Shown piece by piece: positions 56,533 to 64,000 of a stretch of 64,000 nt of DNA (position 1 is the stretch's first letter; each line of letters opens with the position of its first letter). The stretch covers positions 2,829,855-2,893,854 of the forward strand of contig NC_134030.1 of the NCBI RefSeq assembly GCF_964204645.1, given 5' to 3'. The position numbers and the translations under genes are program-made. The notes beneath the pieces were generated by a model that was given only the letters and a program-made list of their open reading frames with translations, did not search any database and was not told the DNA's origin. Source of the stretch: Tubulanus polymorphus. Lineage: Eukaryota; Nemertea; Palaeonemertea; Tubulaniformes; Tubulanidae.

Positions 56533-57803
56533 TGATCCGCAGCAAGATTCCGTAGTAACTAAAAAATGTTTGTAATGATGGTTTTTGTTTACGTTGGTGG
56601 TTTCTTTATGGGTATCAGACAGCAAACGATGTGTGCAAGTTGTTGTTTGATGCTTTGATCTACCAGCGCTGACAATAAATCAGCCAGGGGTAAAAATAAT
56701 TCTTCCTCGGTTCTTGTGCTGCGATATCTGGCAAACATTCAGAATTATTTTTAAAACTTAAGGATAGACGGAACTGTAATTGGTTGGGTCGGAACGATGA
56801 GGTGCTTTGATAGTGTGGTTTGTGCAGGGATCTCACTGTTACTTCTTGATACTCCCGACTACTTTCTATAAAAGGAAGAACCGGAAGTATAGGGAGACAT
56901 GGTTGTTTTGCTTTATCCTGTAGTATTATAGAGTTAGTTAAATTATAAATGAAAATTGGTATAATAAGTATAGGATGATTTTAGATTTGATAATTAATTA
57001 CATTGTATTTCTGAATCAAAAGTTTACTATTGTTGATTGGAAAAAGAAACGATGAGTTTGTTCCATAATCTAGGTGAAAACTAAGTTTTGAAAATATATC
57101 TAAATTAAGTATCCTGGATGTTAATTAAGGACAAGACCTTTATAATCGCTTAAGTTTTATGGAAGTTTAATTGTGGCAAATATCAATACTAGCTCTCTAA
57201 GGTTTCTGTTGGTGTACATGTCTGTTGGTAACTCGTAGAGAATAGCTGCTCTCTCAACGAAGATAAGCAAGGAGTGAGTAAATCAAAGCGCGTTATGACA
57301 GGAGGGTTGGAAAGAAAAGTTACTTTGGCAAATCAGTTTCTCAAATAATTTTAGATTAGCGAATCATTAAGGCTAATTCTACATGTCCAAAACCGTCATG
57401 ACAGCTAGGTTGCTGCTCCTTGCCAAAAGTCGAACGGGAGAGTCGGCATTCTAGGAATGCCGATCTTTTCTATAAAAAGAGGCCCGCAGTCTTGAGAAAG
57501 CAGACTTACCAGGGACGCTCGTTAGAGATACTTGAGGTTTGGGTGGAAATACCAGAGTTAAGGCGGGTTACCAACAGTAGTGTACGATAGGAATTTGGAG
57601 TTAGGAATTGGACTGTGTACTATCTGGAGTTATTACTTTCATCAAGGTAAATAAAATCTATATTATTATTATTATATTCAATCAGAATTTCGGCATTTTA
57701 GTTTGATTATTTGGGTTTGTGCACGGACACGTTCTCTCGCCAGGGACCGATCTTTACGTTTTTATATTCAACGATTAAGGAGAGGATTGTGACCGGTGTA
57801 TCA
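56533..57803 (+). repeat. 3' LTR
   Basis: Repeats the 5' LTR; the only difference found by eye is one extra T (CGTTTTTATA versus CGTTTTATA). Followed by ATAT. Confidence 0.95.
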
Positions 57804-60097
57804 ATATTTTGTTTATTTTGAACGTTGCTTCTGTTCAGGAAAAACTCATTTTGTTGTAACATTACACGCAATTGTTCTGTAGTTTCTGTAGTCGAGGGAT
57901 TCAGCATTTACCACGTTTTTTCTTTCTCATTCGACAAATTGTTTCCTCTTGTTCGCGAGTTTTTTTTTACTAAGCGCTTCACGCATTGTTTATATTTGTA
58001 AAGACTCATTCTTATCGGTTATTCGGCGTCGATGTTTAACATCTAAAGGTGAATAGTCATACTGAGTAGTTGGGCGTCGTTTCTTTTCACGCAAAATGGT
58101 AAATTCTTTGAGAAATCTCGGCATCCGAATTTCACAGCCGGTCAAACATTGTTTGATATAATAATGATAACGGGTCGAGCAATGTCCTGCATCTCGAATA
58201 TAGGTCCGAGTTTGCCCCGCGGCAGACTGACCCGACTGCGTCCACATACAGTTGTACAAGAGATTGCGCCAAATGAGGATTTATGAAAACGAATTTGGAA
58301 AATAATTTATTTATGACAGGATATGTAGCATTCGCGGTATATCATATACATTATTAACAACTTCATCGAAGGTAAATTGATTGTTTATTGCAAACATGCA
58401 AACTTTGTCCATAATCGAATATAAAAGCTGTTTCGCTGCTGTGGACGTCATCGATATTATACTATTGAACGCGTAAACTAGATTACACGTTCATGATATT
58501 ACGTAGTTTATAGCGAGATTAATTCATCAGTAATTTAGATGGTTATTAAAAAGACAGCGCTGATCGAATTGCTGCGTCAGTACCAGCAGGCGAGACGTTT
58601 TATTGTTTACAAATGCGAATAACAACTACGTGTTTGGATACATTGTATCTAAATACGTTATTAGTCAAGTCGATCATTTTCCTTTTCACGGATATGTACA
58701 CAAAAACATTTCTATTTTTACACAAAAACATTTCTATTTTTCTTTTTTGAAAATGCTTACTATTTCTTTCCAATAGTAGCTTTGTGATATTTGCATTTTG
58801 TTGGACTTTAAAAAAATGTAAACCATCCTTTACTCAATATAACTCTCAGTAGTTCATTTATTAGATAAGCGTTCCGCGAAATATGAGAGTTGCACTCGAA
58901 TTTAAACTCGAGCTTGAGTATATGTTTTTGTTCATGCATATATGCGTGAAAGCTTAAAGACCACAGCTATCGGCCATGCCAAACGATGATCACTTGCCGT
59001 ATATTACTTACAAAATATTGACGACGTGATTAATTAGCGAATGAACACGTAGACAATTAGTAAGTTCTTATTGCAATCAAGTCAATAAGCGAGCGCGTGT
59101 GAGATGAGATTATTGGGATATATGTTTATTTATGAATATAGTGACAAGTTCAAAATGGAATTGGACTAAAGAGAGCATCTTGTAACATTTTCTGTTACCG
59201 CTGAGTGTTTGAAACAATATCATCAGCTCTCCCGATAACCGGTCTTTCTTCTGATTGGCTGAAAAAGTAGTCGATGATATCACGTGATTGCTGGAACGGC
59301 TATAGTTATTTAGCGATCAAAAACATTCGTCAGGTGGGTTCAGGTCATCAGTGGCATATAGCTAACGATGGAAGTAGACACCATGATAATCGCGTGGACA
59401 CTCTGATGATGAGAAACTAGGTTTAGCGTGATACCAGTTAAGGATATAAACATAAAACGAAGCTTTGATCGTTCAACTCTGTTTTTTAAACATTGTTTTT
59501 AGAAATGATAGAGACCAGTAGAGTATTCTTACCGCAGCAGAGATTGGTTGACTGCAAATCGATTCACGGATATGAATTTGTTATAGATTTTGACGCTGGT
59601 AAAACGCATCAGTAAAAGGTTAATCTACAGGTGGTTGGCGAGAGATAAGAGAAACTGTTGTTAGTCTTCACCAGTAGAACTGCGTATATACGATTAATTA
59701 TTCTTAATCACGGATTCAATGCGCTTACAGTATTCAGAACTCAGACGACACTGAGTGTTTCATTTCGTGAGCTGTTAGAACGCGTGTATGTGAAGGATTG
59801 CTTTCTTTTGAAATATCATGGGCTCGGTGCACAGAACGAAATTAAAGTTTCATCAGTATTCAGTTGTAATGACTAATGAAAATTTAATTCGTTCTGTAAT
59901 GCAGGCCCTACAGTTGTAGATTAGGAATTTAGAAATTGTTCATTTCCAAATGGTTCACACAGAACTGTGGAAAAAAAACGTAGGCGTACTTTCGAAAATT
60001 CTAATCACTACGGATCTATAAAGCGTCGTATTGTGATAATCTGATATCTATATTTTAAGGAATAATCTGAGTCTCCAGCGGAAGAGAAATATCAAGT
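57804..60097. other. Interval between the LTR element and the receptor gene
   Basis: AT-rich. Apart from a possible small minus-strand exon (57990-58259) no gene or known repeat was recognised; a direct duplication of TTTTTACACAAAAACATTTC lies near 58700-58740. The receptor promoter should be at the right end. Confidence 0.4.
57990..58259 (-). CDS. Possible small exon or peptide, unrecognised
   Basis: Open for 89 codons on the minus strand, ending TAA at 57990-57992. Cysteines at CMW, GHC, QCLTGC and a basic C-terminus (REKKRRPTTQ). No signal peptide, no clear acceptor, no family recognised. Codon use looks gene-like, but chance is possible. Confidence 0.25.
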   Translation of the reverse strand: MYNCMWTQSGQSAAGQTRTYIRDAGHCSTRYHYYIKQCLTGCEIRMPRFLKEFTILREKKRRPTTQYDYSPLDVKHRRRITDKNESLQI

Positions 60098-63000
60098 ATG
60101 GAAAATGTGGACGTAAATCGCGTGACGTCATCGTCGTTTATACCTATAGCTATAGCTTCAGTAGTTGGAATACTCATTTGCATAATGTTTTTCATATTCA
60201 ACTGTCGCTATAGACAAATGAGGTAAGTCGTTTTTCGGATTCAGCGGTCAAGTTGCTCTGCCATGTCTTACGTATATCTCAGGCCAGTCTAAAGACCACG
60301 TTAGTTCTATGCACGGCTAATCATACTTAAGACCAGTCCTAGACCATTTTCAGACTTGTAAGGCACGACTGCGCAACTAGGCCCAGAACTCAAACATTTA
60401 CGCGATACGGCCGTGAACGAAAGTATTATAGATCTCCTTCTACAAAAGTCATAATCGTATTCATAATCTATTTTTTTTGCAGGTTGGTGAAAATGTCCAG
60501 TCCGAATATGAACAATATTTGCATATTCGGTGCCGTTATGTTCTACGTTAGTTCGGTCTTTTACGGCCTTGACCTTTTTATGCCCGTGCATGAACTTCAG
60601 AAAACTGGCGTCCTCTGCCAGGTGAGATATACTGAATTCTGAGTGGAATTTTAGTGATAGCTGATAAAAGCTAATCAAAAATCAAAAATCAAAAACGGTT
60701 TGATTTTTCTAGAATTTCACGTCAACATTTATCAATTCTTTAAACGTTTGATACTATTTCTTGACAAATGAATTTAGTTTTTGATTTTTTGAATATTTGT
60801 TTGTACATGGTTGGGCTCTATCTAAAGGTATTATCTATTCTACTCGTCCGAGGGTATACCGGCCATTCTACTAGTCTATGAATGAATACGTTATTTTGTA
60901 TTTTAGTCGTGGGTGTGGATTGCGTCTTTAGCTTTCACTCTATTGTACGGAGCGATGTTCGCTAAATCGTGGAGATTGAATCGAATATTTCGCGAATCGT
61001 CCGTGAAACGAGTCGTCATCCGGGACCAGACGCTCATCGCGGTCGTAGCCTCGTTGTTAGTTGTCGATATTACGTTACTAGGAGTCTGGCAGGCCGTCGA
61101 TCCACTCACCGGAACTTTCCTTCATATCAAAAATCAGGTAATTCTTCAATCTTCAGTTTTCTAATCCTAGCGTTTGGTTAATAATTTTGCGCCAAACCTG
61201 AATAGATCTGGATACCTTTTTTTCTGGATGTTTTGCTGATCGGATTCCAGCCGAATATTCGTTGAACATTCACTAAGCAAATGATTAATAATGTGCCCCA
61301 TACGATAGGTCGTAATTGGCGTAAAACAGATTTGGGTACCTTTTATCAAAGATTTTTTGGTGCGCGGATTCAAGTCTCGGAGTCTCTCAAAATCTAACTG
61401 AAAAGGAAATGCAGCAAAATAGTTCACTATATTTTATCTAAAACAAAATTGTCTATTTTCAGATGAAAGGTCAGTCGTCGCTTTTGGGGAAAACCGCCGA
61501 GGATCCGCCTGTCATTCACGCTGCTAGGGTGTGCTCATGTCGCTATTTTCCGGCCTGGGCCACCGTGATGCTTATCTATAAGACGGCTATGCTCGTTTAC
61601 GGCGCCTACCTATCGTGGTCAATACGTCACGTGACGTTACCCTCGATGAACGATTCGCCGTGTATCGTCCTAAGCTGTCACGTGACTATGATAACCGCGT
61701 GTTTGGGAATCGCGATGGCGACGCTATTTCGGGAAACACCGGATCTGCTTTACGCGAGTATCGCTTCCGCCGTTTGGATTTGGACGACCGTCACTTTGAT
61801 GTTGATCTTCATACCAAAAGTAAGTCGGATCCTATATATACCGAAACTTCGTTAGATTGTATTGATGAAATACTCAGAACCTGTGTTGTATTAACAATCA
61901 AGCACTCAGAAAATAAAGCGAGCCCGAAAAGTTTCCATTAGTAATTGATTCATTTTCGATGTTTCGATTTTTTCCTGATAGTTATCGACAGGGATACTGA
62001 ATTCTTACAGTACTATAGTAAAGGATCCCTATTGGGATAAAGTCGAAGCGTCAAAAATAAATCATTAGCCAAAGCAAGCGTTTTGGGACTCGTCTTTCTT
62101 TCTGAATGAATATAGCGTTAGATTTTGAAATTTCAAGATTAAAATGAGTGTATATCAATGACCACACGAAATGGATTATATTAATTGTTTTGTTCCGGTG
62201 AACAGGTGAATTTGTGGCGTAAAAAGTCCGACGAAGAATCGCTTAAATTCGCCATCGCTTCGCAAGTTTACAACTCGTCCGAACAAACTTACGAGAAAAT
62301 AGAAGAGGAAATGTATCATCTCGTGGCAGAAAACAGAGCTTTAAAAAAATCTCTATCGACGGTAAGTTTCAACAATTCAAATGTAAAGATTTTTTAAGGC
62401 GAGAAGATACAAAATATCCGTGTATAAATGATGATGGCCAATAGTAGTCGAAACGTTGCTCGAAATATAATCATTTTAATATAAAACTTGTTCATTTTTG
62501 GCTGAATCTATTATGGGATTTCTCTCGCTAAATATTTTTACCTACAACAGGGAGTGTATACAATCGGGTTTTTTGTGTGTTTTTTTACAGAAGGATATGA
62601 CGATCCAATCGTTACAGTTACACGTTGTAACTGCTCAGGATAAATTACTGAAATTAGTCGAGTTGGATGAACGAGAAACTAATGAAAAACGCGATAGCGG
62701 TTTCGAGGTGGATACTTCCGGTTCGTCGACACACGAAAACGATTCCGGTCACGCCGGATCTCTGACGGTAACGTCGTTCGACGTCACTAAAATAAACGGC
62801 ACGTTAGCCGAGCTCAACGACAGTTTCATCAGCGAAGTCGACACGGACATTGCCGAACCGTTTCGAGCACGAATAATGACGAGACAGATGAGTAGAAATA
62901 GCGTCTATAGTTGCGGTTCGGAACGATACAGCGAGATAGCGCGCGAACTAGAGACAGTCGGTTCCATAACTCATAAACTACGCACGACAATACATTCCGA

Positions 63001-63481
63001 GTTGAGCTGTTGTCAGCAGAGAAAATCACACATTTACGATATGATCAGCTCCAGACAGGATATCGTCGGTTCTATAGCGGATAATTTTCAACTCGGGGAT
63101 GATTATGACACGCATTCGTTCATAAGTTCGTACCTAAGACGCGCCGCTACGCTGTCGTTATTTAGCTACAGTACGCAAGGTCGTTCGGATGATAACGTCT
63201 CGCAGTATTCCACCGCTCACAGCTCCATCAGCCGCATTTCACGACATTCCGGATACTGTACCTCGTGCGACAGCCTGAACGCGATAGGCAACGATAAGTT
63301 CTACCCGTCTTCGCCGAAATTCAAACGACATAGACGGCGCCACGGTCGCAGGCGTTCGAGGCGTAGCCGTTGGAAGCAGGAACCACGTGATAAAGTTTAC
63401 ACGATTCAAGAGCCGAGAGAACCGATGAAAAACGTTACTAATCTGGCCGTTAGGCGGGAAATCATCAGTACATTCGTCTAA
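60098..63481 (+). CDS. GPR156: GPR156-like orphan class C (GABA-B-related) receptor
   Basis: Exons 60098-60222, 60483-60621, 60907-61137, 61463-61819, 62206-62361, 62591-63481; phases agree, 632 residues. Very short N-terminus (about 13 residues) and no Venus-flytrap domain, as in GPR156 and unlike GABA-B receptors. TM1 14-35; then the family signature LVKMSSPN (43-50), WVWIASLAFTLLYGAMFAKSW, KRVVIRDQTLIAVVASLL and WQAVDPL (149-155), which is closer to GABA-B receptors than to vertebrate GPR156. Exon 4 holds TM5-TM7 (MLVYGAYLSW, CIVLSCHVTMI, TTVTLMLIFIPK). A cytoplasmic coiled coil follows (YHLVAENRALKKSL, IQSLQLHVVTAQDKLLKLVE), then a disordered Ser/Arg-rich tail with an Arg cluster (KRHRRRHGRRRSRRSR). 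Vertebrate GPR156 signals through Gi and orients hair cells; the role here is unknown. Confidence 0.92.
60280..60384. repeat. Degenerate palindromic MITE, family GGCCAGTTGCACAG
   Basis: AGGCCAGTCTAAAGACCACGTTAG.. through CACGACTGCGCAACTAGGCCC, related to the copies at 4286 and 27323. Located in receptor intron 1. Confidence 0.5.
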
Positions 63482-64000
63482 AACCGACATCTACCGTGTA
63501 ATAAATCGTCGATTCTACGATATGTTTCTTTGTAACACTGAATATGTGCTCGTTTCTTTTCCGTAATAAAAACTATACGTAAATTTGATTTATTGATTTT
63601 ACGAGATTTATTTTCTATGAATATAAATATTGGCATTGGATTCTTTCGGGTACAAAAAACTTCATTTCACAAAAGACGGAAATGATCTCATCTCATCACA
63701 TGGCGTGTAAACGCGTGTCATGGCTAACGTGGGTCGGACTAAAGCCTCGGACACACTGGGCACTGGACGAAATCACCCAGTGTGTCCGGGCCTTTATTGA
63801 TAGTCATCAATTATGGCATATTTCATCGAGATCTGTTACGACATTCATTACTTATTATCTAATGACTTAACTGTGATCGTCGGGGATTCCACCTGTGGCA
63901 AGCGATATTCCGCCAGGTGTCCTAGTCAACAGTAAGACTTCTCTACTACGTTTCTTAATTTAATAGACTAATTTCAGGCTAAACGTAATAAAAATAGAAC
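63482..64000. other. Receptor 3' UTR and flank
   Basis: AATAAA at 63500-63505 and 63565-63570 are candidate polyadenylation signals. After that comes a hairpin element at 63741-63794; nothing else recognised to the window end. Confidence 0.55.
63741..63794. repeat. Short hairpin element
   Basis: GGACACACTGGG pairs perfectly with CCCAGTGTGTCC, flanked by AAAGCCTC and GGGCCTTT. About 54 bp, MITE-like. Confidence 0.65.

Larger units (their letters stand above)
50161..57803 (+). mobile_element. Young non-autonomous Ty3/Gypsy-type LTR retrotransposon
   Basis: Two 1.27-kb LTRs (50161-51430, 56533-57803) that match by eye except for one extra T in the second. LTRs run TG...CA with TGAT/ATCA ends; ATAT direct repeats flank the element (50157-50160, 57804-57807), though the site is AT-rich. 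Internal region 5.1 kb: tRNA-Phe primer site, T-arm hairpin array, gag with a CCHC knuckle, an acidic frame, aspartic protease, then about 1.5 kb without a coding frame and a purine tract. No reverse transcriptase, RNase H or integrase was recognised, so polymerase must come from another element. Confidence 0.93.

Overview
This window is animal nuclear DNA. Genes are split by short introns (GT/AG boundaries, a few hundred bases each), lie on both strands, and sit in AT-rich sequence full of short palindromic repeats. Gene content (cytosolic methionyl-tRNA synthetase with GST-like and WHEP domains, NAB co-repressor, GPR156-like class C receptor, an expanded GT31 glycosyltransferase family) fits an invertebrate metazoan, most likely a lophotrochozoan such as a mollusc. 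That placement is inference; no sequence here fixes the species.

Layout. (1) 1-9390, minus: 3'-truncated AMP deaminase gene, seven exons reconstructed with matching phases. (2) 10669-19195, plus: complete methionyl-tRNA synthetase gene, 20 exons, 1021 codons, with two WHEP domains instead of the usual one. (3) 19283-25575: long non-coding stretch before NAB, with two perfect CRE sites. (4) 25576-30243, plus: NAB transcriptional co-repressor, nine coding exons. (5) 31101-33820, plus: unrecognised five-exon gene with polyproline and basic coiled-coil segments. (6) 34485-48039: three nearly identical GT31 glycosyltransferase genes (one minus, two plus), with a single-pass membrane protein gene (38410-39735, minus) between them that is bracketed by two copies of a 320-bp repeat. 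A foldback element beside the cluster carries a captured, inverted fragment of the glycosyltransferase membrane-anchor exon. (7) 50161-57803: a very young Ty3/Gypsy-type LTR retrotransposon with 1.27-kb LTRs identical by eye except one base, a tRNA-Phe primer site, gag and aspartic protease, but no recognisable reverse transcriptase, RNase H or integrase. (8) 60098-63481, plus: complete six-exon GPR156-like orphan class C receptor.

The most unusual object is the LTR element. Its leader has seven T-arm-like hairpins (antisense Pol III B boxes) spaced about 50-63 bp apart. Its gag end has a textbook -1 frameshift signal (GGGAAAC, 7-nt spacer, 10-bp stem with the gag stop codon in the loop) leading into a very acidic second frame, which must then change frame again to reach protease. 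It looks like a recently mobile, non-autonomous gag-protease element that borrows polymerase in trans.

Repeats elsewhere: tRNA-derived SINEs, at least three palindromic MITE families, foldback elements with T-arm-like ends, and a dispersed hairpin family with a hammerhead-ribozyme-like core. All calls are by eye; exon boundaries come from splice consensus, phase continuity and remembered family sequences.
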